Shown here: positions 16,409 through 28,643 of the stretch, piece by piece
Layout of the letters: each line of letters starts with the position of its first letter
Numbering within the stretch: position 1 is the first letter of the stretch
Origin: JAVVHH01 sp965199665
Lineage (GTDB): Bacteria > Pseudomonadota > Alphaproteobacteria > Acetobacterales > Acetobacteraceae
DNA length: 64,000 nucleotides
Reading direction: 5' to 3'
Assembly: GCA_965199665.1 (NCBI GenBank)
Contig: OZ241208.1
Coordinates: 1,426,001-1,490,000, forward strand
Program-made: the position numbers and the translations under genes
Notes under the pieces: model-generated
The model's input: only the letters and a program-made list of their open reading frames with translations
The model's database searches: none
Told to the model about the DNA's origin: nothing

Positions 16409-16435
16409 GATCTCTCCTTTTATGAGGGAGAGATC
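16409..16435 (+). promoter_or_regulatory. 9-bp stem hairpin in the gltD leader
   Basis: GATCTCTCC (16409-16417) pairs with GGAGAGATC (16427-16435) around a 9-nt A/T-rich loop. It ends 14 bases before the gltD ATG and just before the likely ribosome binding site GGGAG (16439-16443). Its position suggests a role in translation or RNA stability of gltDB; that is inference. Confidence 0.5.
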
Positions 16436-16449
16436 ATCGGGAGCGCGCC

Positions 16450-17883
16450 ATGGCTGACCATCGCATGTTGCAGTTCGTGCGCCTGGGCCAGCAGCCGCCT
16501 GCCAAGCGGCAGGTGTCGGCCCGGCGCGAGGACTTTGCCGAGATCTACGCCGACTTCGACCCGGCGACGGCCGGCAGTCAGGCGAGCCGGTGCAGCCAGT
16601 GCGGCATTCCGTTCTGTCAGGTGCACTGCCCGCTCAACAACAACATCCCCGACTGGTTGAAGCTCACGGCCGAGAACCGGCTGCAGGAAGCCTACGAGCT
16701 GAGCAGCGCCACCAACACCTTTCCCGAGATTTGCGGCCGCATCTGCCCGCAGGACCGACTGTGCGAAGGCAACTGCGTCATCGAAAAGGATTTCGACAGC
16801 GTCACCATCGGCGCGGTGGAGCGGTTCATTACCGACCATGCATGGGAGCAGGGCTGGGTCCAGCCGCCGGCGCCCACGCACGAGCGGCCGCAGTCTGTGG
16901 GCATCGTCGGTGCCGGGCCCGGCGGGCTGGCGGCGGCGGAGCGGCTGCGCACGCTGGGCTATCAGGTGCATGTGTACGACCGCTACGACCGGGTTGGCGG
17001 GCTGATGATTTACGGCATCCCCGGCTTCAAGCTGGAGAAAGAGGTGGTGCTGCGGCGCTGGAAGCTGCTGGAGGATGGCGGCATCCAATTCCACTTGGGC
17101 ATCGAGATCGGCCGCGACCTGACCTTCGCCGAGCTGCGCGCGCGCCACGATGCCGTGCTGATCAGCACGGGCGTCTATAAGGCGCGCGACATCGGCGGGC
17201 CCGGCGCCGGGCTGGGTGGCATCGTCAAGGCGATGGACTTCCTGACCGCGAGCAACCGGCAGGGGCTCGGCGACAGCGTGCCGGAGTTCGACGACGGCTC
17301 GCTGAACGCGGCCGGCAAGCGCGTGGTGGTGATCGGCGGCGGCGATACGGCGATGGACTGCGTGCGGACCGCGGTCCGGCAAGGCGCGGCCAGCGTGCAG
17401 CTGTTGTATCGGCGCGACAAGAGCAACATGCCCGGCTCCATGCGCGAGGTGAAGAACGCGGAGGAGGAAGGCGTCGAGTTCGTCTGGCTATCGGCGCCGG
17501 AAGCCTTCACGGGGGAGGGCACCGTCTCCGGCGTGATGGTGCAGCAGATGCGGCTCGGCCTGCCGGATGCGTCCGGCCGGCAATCGGTGTTGCCCGCCGA
17601 GGCGCGCGTGACCGTGGCGGCGGACCTGGTGATCAAGGCGCTCGGCTTCGACCCGGAGGAGTTGCCCGCGCTGTGGGACCAGCCGGGCCTCGAAGTGAGC
17701 CGCTGGGGCACGCTCAAGACCGACCACCGCACCGCCATGACGACGCTGCCGGGCGTGTTCGCCGCTGGCGACATCGTGCGTGGCGCCAGCCTGGTGGTCT
17801 GGGCGATCCGCGACGGGCGCGACGCGGCGGCCCGCATGCACGACTACATTCAGCAATCGGCCATGGCTGCGGCAGCGGAATAG
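16450..17883 (+). CDS. gltD: glutamate synthase (NADPH) small subunit
   Basis: The beta subunit passes electrons from NADPH through FAD to the large subunit for glutamate synthesis. The 477-aa protein begins with two cysteine groups for 4Fe-4S clusters (CSQCGIPFCQVHCP and CGRICPQDRLCEGNC). It then has the FAD-binding motif GAGPGGLAAAERL and the NADPH-binding motif GGGDTAMDCVRTA, and ends with a typical GAAGDIVRG-type second FAD contact. It lies 9 bp upstream of gltB, so the order is gltD-gltB. Confidence 0.96.
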   Translation: MADHRMLQFVRLGQQPPAKRQVSARREDFAEIYADFDPATAGSQASRCSQCGIPFCQVHCPLNNNIPDWLKLTAENRLQEAYELSSATNTFPEICGRICPQDRLCEGNCVIEKDFDSVTIGAVERFITDHAWEQGWVQPPAPTHERPQSVGIVGAGPGGLAAAERLRTLGYQVHVYDRYDRVGGLMIYGIPGFKLEKEVVLRRWKLLEDGGIQFHLGIEIGRDLTFAELRARHDAVLISTGVYKARDIGGPGAGLGGIVKAMDFLTASNRQGLGDSVPEFDDGSLNAAGKRVVVIGGGDTAMDCVRTAVRQGAASVQLLYRRDKSNMPGSMREVKNAEEEGVEFVWLSAPEAFTGEGTVSGVMVQQMRLGLPDASGRQSVLPAEARVTVAADLVIKALGFDPEELPALWDQPGLEVSRWGTLKTDHRTAMTTLPGVFAAGDIVRGASLVVWAIRDGRDAAARMHDYIQQSAMAAAAE

Positions 17884-17892
17884 GGAACGGAC

Positions 17893-22404
<4,512 letters not shown>

Positions 22405-22440
22405 TTGGCGCGGCAGGCGCAAGGGTGCAATAAGCGCCCG

Positions 22441-23112
22441 ATGCGCCTGCTCTACCATCTGCCGCTTTCCCCGTTCGCCCGGAAGGTCCGCCTGGTGCTG
22501 GCCGAGAAGCGGTTGCCATTCGAGCTGCAGGTCGAGAAAGTGTGGCAGCGGCGGCCGGAATACCTGGCCATCAACCCGGCCTGCACCGTCCCGACCCTGG
22601 TGGACGAGGACGGGACGGCGGTGCCCGACTCCCGCGTGATCTGCGAGTATTTGGAGGAAGCCTATCCGGACGCGCCGCGCCTGCTGCCGGCGGGCCGGGC
22701 GGAACGGGTCGAAGTGCGGCGGCTGGTCGCCTGGTTCGACGGCAAGTTCGCCGCCGACGTGACGCGCAACCTACTCGGCGAGAAGTTCATGAAGAGGCTG
22801 CTCGGCAACGGCAATCCCGATGCCGCCGCGTTGCGGGCGGGCTACGCCAATTTCCGGCCGCACCTCGAGTATATCGGCTGGTTGGCCGAAACGCGGCGCT
22901 GGTTGGCGGGCGACGAGCTGAGCCTGGCCGACTTCGCGGCGGCCGGGCATTTGTCGTCACTGGATTTTGCGTCCGACGTGGATTGGTCGATGTCGGAGGC
23001 GGCGCGCGAGTGGTATGCGCGCATCAAGTCGCGGCCCAGCTTCCGGCCGCTGCTATCGGACCAGGTGCCGGGCGTTGCACCGCCGAAACACTACGCCGAC
23101 CTGGATTTCTGA
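22441..23112 (+). CDS. glutathione S-transferase family protein
   Basis: A 223-aa soluble protein with an N-terminal thioredoxin-like domain (MRLLYHLPLSPFARKVRLVLAEKRLPFEL, cis-Pro in TVPTLVDEDG, ESR-like DSRVICEYLEE) and an alpha-helical C-terminal domain (WLAGDELSLADFAAAGHLSSLDF). Substrate is unknown. The frame is open from 22405, directly after the gltB stop, but ATG 22441 fits the conserved N-terminus. The close spacing suggests read-through from gltDB. Confidence 0.9.
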   Translation: MRLLYHLPLSPFARKVRLVLAEKRLPFELQVEKVWQRRPEYLAINPACTVPTLVDEDGTAVPDSRVICEYLEEAYPDAPRLLPAGRAERVEVRRLVAWFDGKFAADVTRNLLGEKFMKRLLGNGNPDAAALRAGYANFRPHLEYIGWLAETRRWLAGDELSLADFAAAGHLSSLDFASDVDWSMSEAAREWYARIKSRPSFRPLLSDQVPGVAPPKHYADLDF

Positions 23113-23122
23113 GCGCACGCCG

Positions 23123-23160
23123 CCCGGAGCGGGTCGCCAACGGGCGACATCCGCTCCGGG
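23123..23160. terminator. hairpin between convergent GST and DUF1127 genes
   Basis: CCCGGAGCGG (23123-23132) pairs with CCGCTCCGGG (23151-23160), and inside it GTCGCC (23133-23138) pairs with GGCGAC (23143-23148) around a 4-nt loop, with a two-base bulge. It lies between two convergent genes and could end transcripts from both sides. There is no clear T-run. Confidence 0.6.
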
Positions 23161-23175
23161 AGCGACGGGAGAGCG

Positions 23176-23388
23176 TTACGAACGGCTGTAGGTGCCGGAC
23201 GCGACGTCCTCGATGTCGGAGTAGTTGAGGCCGAGATCCGCCAGCTCGCGGTCCGACATGCTCGCCAGTTCGTGGCGGATGCGGGCCTTTTCCGAGTTCC
23301 GCTCGAACAGCGCGATCAGCCGGTTGAAGGCCGAGAAGATCGGCGCCGGCGCGGGCAGGAAGCGGGTAGTGGTTGTCGTGGTCGCCAT
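23176..23388 (-). CDS. DUF1127 (YjiS-like) small protein
   Basis: A 70-aa protein from the ATG at 23388, with GGAGA upstream at suitable spacing. A Thr-rich start (MATTTTTTRF) is followed by the DUF1127 core RIRHELASMSDRELADLGLNYSDIEDVA. In alphaproteobacteria such small proteins can bind RNA and affect phosphate and carbon metabolism; the role of this one is unknown. The frame remains open upstream to 23502, but the longer form lacks a plausible start. Confidence 0.85.
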   Translation of the reverse strand: MATTTTTTRFLPAPAPIFSAFNRLIALFERNSEKARIRHELASMSDRELADLGLNYSDIEDVASGTYSRS

Positions 23389-23517
23389 ATTGAAAGTCTC
23401 CAAGCTTGGCTCCCGCGGGAGCCGACGGCAGGAAGACGTTTCCTCACGACCTAAAATGCGCTTGCGGGCGGAGAAGACAACCGCTGTTTTGCTGCACTGC
23501 ACAAAACGCGGGTCGGG

Positions 23518-23550
23518 CGCGGCATCCCGGCAACAGGCCGGGATGCCGCG
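23518..23550 (-). terminator. terminator hairpin downstream of gltA
   Basis: A perfect 14-bp stem: CGCGGCATCCCGGC (23518-23531) pairs with GCCGGGATGCCGCG (23537-23550) around a 5-nt loop. It lies 6 bp past the gltA stop. On the minus strand a TTTT run follows about 10 nt later. The position upstream of the DUF1127 gene means it separates the two transcripts. Confidence 0.75.
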
Positions 23551-23556
23551 AGTGGA

Positions 23557-24873
23557 TCAGCGCTTATCGAGGGTGACGTAGTCGCGCTGAGCCGGGCCGG
23601 TGTAGAGCTGGCGGGGACGACCGATGCGCTGGCTCGGGTCTTCGATCATCTCCTTCCACTGGCTGATCCAACCGACCGTGCGGGCGACGGCGAACAGCAC
23701 GGTGAACATCGACGTCGGGAAGCCCATCGCCTTGAGGATGATGCCCGAATAGAAATCGACGTTCGGGTACAGCTTCTTGCTGATGAAATACTCGTCGTGC
23801 AACGCGATCCGCTCGAGTTCGACGGCGAGGTCGAGCGTCTTGTCGTCCTTGATGCCGAGCTCCTTCAAGACCTCGTGGCAGGTCTCCTGCATGATCTTCG
23901 CGCGCGGATCGTAGTTCTTGTAGACCCGGTGCCCGAAGCCCATCAGGCGGACGCCGCTATTCTTGTCCTTCACCTTTTCGATGAAGGCCGGGATGTTCGA
24001 CACGTCGCCGATCTCGTCGAGCATCTTCAGCACCGCCTCGTTGGCGCCGCCATGGGCGGGCCCCCACAGGCTCGCGATGCCCGCCGCGATGCAGGCGAAC
24101 GGGTTGGCCCCGGTCGACCCGGCCAGCCGCACGGTGGACGTGCTGGCATTCTGCTCATGGTCGGCATGGAGGATGAAGATCCGGTCCATGGCGCGCTCGA
24201 GCACCGGGCTGACCTCGTAGGGCTCGGCCGGCACGGCGTTGATCATGTGCAGGAAGTTGGCGGCATAGCTCAGGTCGTTGCGCGGGTAGATGAAGGGCTG
24301 GCCGACCGAATATTTGTAGGCCCAGGCCGCGATGGTCGGCAGTTTGGCGATCAGGCGGAAGGCGCTGATCCGGCGGTGTTCGGCGTTATTGATGTCGAGG
24401 CTGTCGTGGTAGAAGGCGGAGAGGGCGCCGACCACGCCGCAGATGATCGCCATCGGGTGCGCGTCGCGGCGGAACCCGTTGTAGAAGCTACGCAGCTGTT
24501 CGTGCAGCATCGTGTGCCGCATCACCCCGTTCTCGAAGTCTTTTTCCTCCGCCGGCGTCGGCAGCTCACCGTTCAGCAGCAGGTAGGCCACCTCGAGGAA
24601 GGTGGACTGCTGGGCCAGCTGCTCGATCGGGTAGCCGCGATACAGCAATACGCCGACATCGCCATCGATGTAGGTGATCTTGCTGTCGCAGGCCGCGGTC
24701 ATGCCGTAGCCGGGATCGTAGGTGAAGATGCCGAGCTGCGCGTAGAGTTTGCTGATGTCGGCGACGGACGGACCGATGGTGCCGCTTCGCATCGGCAGGG
24801 ACAGCGACTTGTTGCTGCCATCCATCGTCACCGTGACGGTGCCATTGCCGGTATTGTTTGCTGGGGCGTCCAT
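23557..24873 (-). CDS. gltA: citrate synthase
   Basis: Condenses oxaloacetate and acetyl-CoA to citrate at the entry of the TCA cycle. The 438-aa protein is of the hexameric, NADH-sensitive Gram-negative type by length. It contains GPAHGGANEAVLKML with the active-site His, GFGHRVYKNYDPRA with the second His, and the C-terminal GWISQWKEMIEDPSQRIGRPRQLYTG. A Thr/Val-rich start (GTVTVTMDGS) is usual. Single gene with its own downstream terminator hairpin. Confidence 0.97.
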   Translation of the reverse strand: MDAPANNTGNGTVTVTMDGSNKSLSLPMRSGTIGPSVADISKLYAQLGIFTYDPGYGMTAACDSKITYIDGDVGVLLYRGYPIEQLAQQSTFLEVAYLLLNGELPTPAEEKDFENGVMRHTMLHEQLRSFYNGFRRDAHPMAIICGVVGALSAFYHDSLDINNAEHRRISAFRLIAKLPTIAAWAYKYSVGQPFIYPRNDLSYAANFLHMINAVPAEPYEVSPVLERAMDRIFILHADHEQNASTSTVRLAGSTGANPFACIAAGIASLWGPAHGGANEAVLKMLDEIGDVSNIPAFIEKVKDKNSGVRLMGFGHRVYKNYDPRAKIMQETCHEVLKELGIKDDKTLDLAVELERIALHDEYFISKKLYPNVDFYSGIILKAMGFPTSMFTVLFAVARTVGWISQWKEMIEDPSQRIGRPRQLYTGPAQRDYVTLDKR

Positions 24874-24948
24874 CGGAAAGTCCTGTTCAGGTTGCGGCTA
24901 AATTAGGGCGGAGGTGCCCGGCGGCGCAACCTTAGCGCCTGCAACATC

Positions 24949-25482
24949 TCAGTGTGCGGATACGTCCGCCCACAGGCCGGCGCGTTGCCGCCGGGCGCGC
25001 AGCTCGAGATCGGCGAGATCGGGCGAGCCGGGGCGGGCCCGCGCCCAGCCGCTGGCGACGATGGCGCGCGACAGGTCGGTGCCGTTGGCCGAGCACGCCG
25101 CATAGGGCCGGCCGGCGTGGTCGTGATCGCCCAGTGAGCACTCGATCCGGCGGTCGCGCACCAGATTGGCCAGCGCCGCGGTGGCCGCGCCGCCGCAATC
25201 CACGCTGCCGCGGCATCGATCGCCGCGGTCCGGCGCTTCGACGCCACGCAACCGGACCACCTGGCCCCCCATCTTCAGCGTATCGCCGTCGATCACGGCC
25301 ACGTTGCCGGCGTCGGCCGAGACATGGGTCGGCGGCGGCGGCGCGCGGCCGAACAGGCTACCTGACTCCATCGTCATGGCCAGCGCGCCCGCGGCCAGCA
25401 CGACACCGGCGGCGAGCAAGGCGGTCTGGCGGAGCGGAAGCCGGCGCGACGAGCCACGGAAGATGCGGCGAGGCGGCTTCAT
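24949..25482 (-). CDS. secreted or membrane-anchored thermonuclease-like protein
   Basis: A 177-aa protein from ATG 25482. The basic start (MKPPRRIFRGSSRRLPLR) and a hydrophobic stretch (about residues 20-36) form a signal peptide or anchor. The rest is an SNase-like (TNase) domain: VIDGDTLKMGGQVVRLRGVEAPDRGDRC, followed by RPYAACSANGTDLSRAIVASGWARARP. The catalytic Arg-Glu-Arg set of staphylococcal nuclease is partly kept (RLRGVEAP). Two or more cysteines suggest a periplasmic location with a disulfide. It is upstream of gltA on the same strand. Confidence 0.78.
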   Translation of the reverse strand: MKPPRRIFRGSSRRLPLRQTALLAAGVVLAAGALAMTMESGSLFGRAPPPPTHVSADAGNVAVIDGDTLKMGGQVVRLRGVEAPDRGDRCRGSVDCGGAATAALANLVRDRRIECSLGDHDHAGRPYAACSANGTDLSRAIVASGWARARPGSPDLADLELRARRQRAGLWADVSAH

Positions 25483-25555
25483 CGAGGTGCCGAAGCAATG
25501 CGCATGGGCCTGCCTACCGAGTGCCATCCCGTGATGCAACCGTCTCGCTGACGGC

Positions 25556-26473
25556 TCATTCCCAGAACGGTTTCGCCTTGCGGAACTGTTTCCAGCTCTT
25601 GCCGATGCGCGCGAGGGCCGGGCGCGCCTCGGCCAGCGCCAAGCCTTCCGCCAGCCCGGCGGCGTAGCCCCGCCCCGCCCGCCCGAGCTGCGCCATCAGC
25701 GCGGCGGAGGCGGCAGCGTCGTTCAGCGTGCCAAGATCTGCTTGCAACTCGGCGACCCGGCGGATGAACGGCTTGATCGCCCGGCCGGGAAAGGCGGGCG
25801 CGAAGAAATCCGCCGCGTATCGCAGCCGCTTTGCGTCCTTGCGCAGCTCGTGCAGCGCCTCGACCGGTAGGCCCGCCAGCGAACGGCCGCGGCGGCGCAC
25901 CCGCTTGAACCGCCGGGAGAGCACGTCGGCGGCGAACGGCGCCACCGTTCCGTGCGTGTCGTCCGGGGCGGCGTCGGTTTCGATCGCCGCCCCGATCCCC
26001 CGCTCGACCGCGTCGAAGGCGGGGCCGGCCAGGAACGCGCGCAACGCCGCTTCCGCCGTCGCGCGGCGGCGGGTGGCGGCGCGGAGCAGCAGGCCGATGC
26101 GGGCATCCTCGCCGGCAAGCTTGGCGGCGGTCGCCCCGGTGCCGGACAGGAACACGTCCCAATCCCGCACGGCACCCAGCATGCCGGCGCAATGCTTGAC
26201 GTCCTCGGCCAGCGGCGCCAGCGCCGGGCAGACCGGGCGGAAAATGGTCAGTGCGGAGCGCAGCCGCCGGGTCGCGACGCGGGCCTGATGCACCGCATCC
26301 TCCTCGATACCGGCGCGGAGGGTGCCGACCCAGTGCTGCAGCCCGGCCGACAGGTCGCCCAGGATCGCCGCCATACCCTCGTGCAACGGCAATTGGCCGA
26401 AGCTGGGTGGGTCGACCTCCGGAACGAGGACGGCATCTTGCGGCGGGGCGGCGAGAACGACGTCGGCGGTCAA
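25556..26473 (-). CDS. CHAD domain protein
   Basis: A 305-aa protein made almost wholly of a CHAD domain: conserved basic helices with VHQARVATRRLRSALTIFRP near residue 60 and LHELRKDAKRLRYAADFF near residue 220. CHAD domains bind inorganic polyphosphate through these His/Arg/Lys residues. There is no CYTH phosphatase domain. No ATG is available; TTG at 26473 overlaps the sixA stop (TTGA), the same arrangement as lptC/lptA in this window, so I chose it. The frame runs open much further but only as a shadow of sixA. Confidence 0.85.
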   Translation of the reverse strand: MTADVVLAAPPQDAVLVPEVDPPSFGQLPLHEGMAAILGDLSAGLQHWVGTLRAGIEEDAVHQARVATRRLRSALTIFRPVCPALAPLAEDVKHCAGMLGAVRDWDVFLSGTGATAAKLAGEDARIGLLLRAATRRRATAEAALRAFLAGPAFDAVERGIGAAIETDAAPDDTHGTVAPFAADVLSRRFKRVRRRGRSLAGLPVEALHELRKDAKRLRYAADFFAPAFPGRAIKPFIRRVAELQADLGTLNDAAASAALMAQLGRAGRGYAAGLAEGLALAEARPALARIGKSWKQFRKAKPFWE

Positions 26474-27018
26474 TCGGTATCTGCCGCGCCCGCGACGGCC
26501 GGCAGGTCGCGGGGGCACAGGAACCGGACCAGGCGCCCGCCCCCTTCGTTGAGGGCCCGCCATGGGCCCGGCACGGTGAACTCGGTCAGCGCGCCGGAGG
26601 GGTAGCCCTCGGCAAGGCGCCGCAACGAAGCATCGGCGAAGCTCATCGCGTGCGCGCCGACCAGCGTCATCGCGAGCTCGTGGATGCCTGGATTGTGCGC
26701 GACCACCATGACGCTGCGCACGGTCTCCTTCACCTCGCGCAGGATGTCGAGCAGCTGGCTCGCGGGTGCGTCGTAGAGCGTGTCCATCCGTTCCACGAGC
26801 GGCGTGTCGTCCCACGGCTCCAATGCATCAAGCGTTTCCAACGTGCGCTTGGAGGTCGAGACAAGGACAAGGTCGGGGTTCAGCCTGAGCTGCGCCATGG
26901 CGTCGCGCATCGCCGCCGCCGCCCGCCGGCCGCGCGGATTGAGCGGGCGCTCGTGGTCCGGCAGGTCGCGCTCGTCCCAGGAGGACTTGGCGTGCCGCAG
27001 GAGAAGGAGCTGACGCAT
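26470..27018 (-). CDS. SixA-type phosphohistidine phosphatase
   Basis: A 182-aa histidine phosphatase superfamily protein from ATG 27018. The catalytic motif is LLRHAKSSW near the N-terminus and the second His is in VVAHNPGIHELAM. SixA removes phosphate from phosphohistidine in HPt domains or in NPr of the nitrogen PTS. It overlaps the CHAD gene, with which such phosphatases are often paired. The frame is open 27 codons further upstream, but the conserved start is MRQLLLLRHAKSS. Confidence 0.86.
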   Translation of the reverse strand: MRQLLLLRHAKSSWDERDLPDHERPLNPRGRRAAAAMRDAMAQLRLNPDLVLVSTSKRTLETLDALEPWDDTPLVERMDTLYDAPASQLLDILREVKETVRSVMVVAHNPGIHELAMTLVGAHAMSFADASLRRLAEGYPSGALTEFTVPGPWRALNEGGGRLVRFLCPRDLPAVAGAADTD

Positions 27019-27101
27019 GGGCGGGAGTCTGCCCGTCCCGGCCGCCAGCCGCAAGCGCGGAGGCTGCTTGCGTCGCCGCCGGCCCGCCCCAGCTTTCACC
27101 C

Positions 27102-28643
27102 ATGCCGGGAACGCTCCGCCTCGTCTTGGGCGACCAATGCAGCCGCAGCCTCAGCGCGCTGGAGGACCTCGATCCCGCGCGCGACCGTGTGCTGATGGCC
27201 GAGGTCATGGCCGAGTGCACCTACGTCAAGCACCATCCCAAGAAGATCGTGTTGGTTCTGTCCGCCATGCGGCACTTCGCGGCCGCCCTGCGCGCCCGCG
27301 GCGTCGCCGTCGACTATGTCGAGCTGGACGATCCCGACAATACCGGCACGCTGCGTGGCGAGATGCTCCGCGCCGTCGAGCGGCACCGGCCCGACCGCAT
27401 CGTGCTGACCGAGCCCGGCGAGTTCCGGTTGATGGACGATTTCAGGCGCTGGCACGAAGTGACCGGGCTCGAGGTCGACATCCGCGACGACACGCGGTTC
27501 CTGTGCCGCGTCCCGGACTTCCTGGCCTGGGCGCGGGGACGCTCGGGCGTGCGGATGGAGTTCTTCTATCGCGAGATGCGGAAGCGCTACGACGTCCTGA
27601 TGGATGACGACGCGCCGGTCGGCGGCAAGTGGAACTACGACCCGGAGAACCGCAAGCCGCTGCCCAAGTCGCTCGCCCCTCCGCCCGCGCCGCGCTTTGC
27701 GCCGGACGCCATCACGCAGGCGGTCATCGCCCTGGTCGCCGATCGCTTCGCCGACCATTTCGGCACCGTCGACGGCTTCGCCTTTCCAGTGACCGCGCAG
27801 CAGGCGCGGGTCGCGCTCGACGACTTCATCGACCGTCGCTTGCCGCAATTCGGCGACTGGCAGGACACCATGAAGACCGGCGAGCCGTTGTTGTTCCACG
27901 CGCTGGTCTCGACCTCCATCAACGCCGGGCTGCTGCTGCCGCTGGAGGCGTGCCAGGCGGCGGAGGCGGCGTATCGGCGCGGGGCGGCGCCGCTCAACGC
28001 GGTGGAGGGGTTCATCCGCCAGATCCTCGGCTGGCGGGAATACGTCCGCGGCGTTTACTGGTGGAAGATGCCCGGATACGGGCGGCTTAACGGATTGGAG
28101 GCGACGCGCCCTTTACCCTGGTTCTACTGGTCGGCCGAGACCAAGATGAACTGCCTGGCGCAATCGATCGGCCAGACGCGGGACGACGCTTACGCGCATC
28201 ACATTCAGCGGCTGATGGTCATCGGCAATTTCGCCTTGTTGGCCGGGTTGCATCCGGACGCCGTCGATGAATGGTACCTGATCGTGTATGCGGACGCCTA
28301 TCAATGGGTCGAGATGCCGAACGTGCGCGGCATGGCGCTGCACGGCGATGGCGGGTTGATGGGTTCCAAGCCGTATGCCGGGTCGGGTGCGTACATCAAC
28401 CGGATGAGCGATTATTGTCGCGGGTGCCACTATGACGTGAAGGACGCCGTGGGCGAGCGCGGCTGCCCGTTCAACGCGCTCTACTGGGATTTCATGGCGC
28501 GTCATCGCGATCGCTTCGCCGGCAACAGGCGCATGGCGATGCCGCTGCGCACGCTGGAGAAAATGGACGGGGCCCGGGTCGCGGCGCTGCGGTCGCGGGC
28601 GGCCGACTTCCTCGCGCGGATGGATGCGGGAGAGATGGTGTGA
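27102..28643 (+). CDS. FeS-containing prokaryotic (6-4) photolyase / cryptochrome (PhrB-like)
   Basis: A 513-aa flavoprotein of the FeS-BCP group, which repairs (6-4) UV photoproducts in DNA or acts as a light sensor. It begins with the DUF-like photolyase-related domain (LRLVLGDQCSRSLSALEDL) and has the FAD region with LGWREYVRGVYWWKMPGYGRLN. The four cysteines expected for the 4Fe-4S cluster are present: one in TKMNCLAQSI and three in YCRGCHYDVKDAVGERGCPFN. It diverges from sixA and is coupled to the GT25 gene by a TGATG overlap. Confidence 0.93.
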   Translation: MPGTLRLVLGDQCSRSLSALEDLDPARDRVLMAEVMAECTYVKHHPKKIVLVLSAMRHFAAALRARGVAVDYVELDDPDNTGTLRGEMLRAVERHRPDRIVLTEPGEFRLMDDFRRWHEVTGLEVDIRDDTRFLCRVPDFLAWARGRSGVRMEFFYREMRKRYDVLMDDDAPVGGKWNYDPENRKPLPKSLAPPPAPRFAPDAITQAVIALVADRFADHFGTVDGFAFPVTAQQARVALDDFIDRRLPQFGDWQDTMKTGEPLLFHALVSTSINAGLLLPLEACQAAEAAYRRGAAPLNAVEGFIRQILGWREYVRGVYWWKMPGYGRLNGLEATRPLPWFYWSAETKMNCLAQSIGQTRDDAYAHHIQRLMVIGNFALLAGLHPDAVDEWYLIVYADAYQWVEMPNVRGMALHGDGGLMGSKPYAGSGAYINRMSDYCRGCHYDVKDAVGERGCPFNALYWDFMARHRDRFAGNRRMAMPLRTLEKMDGARVAALRSRAADFLARMDAGEMV

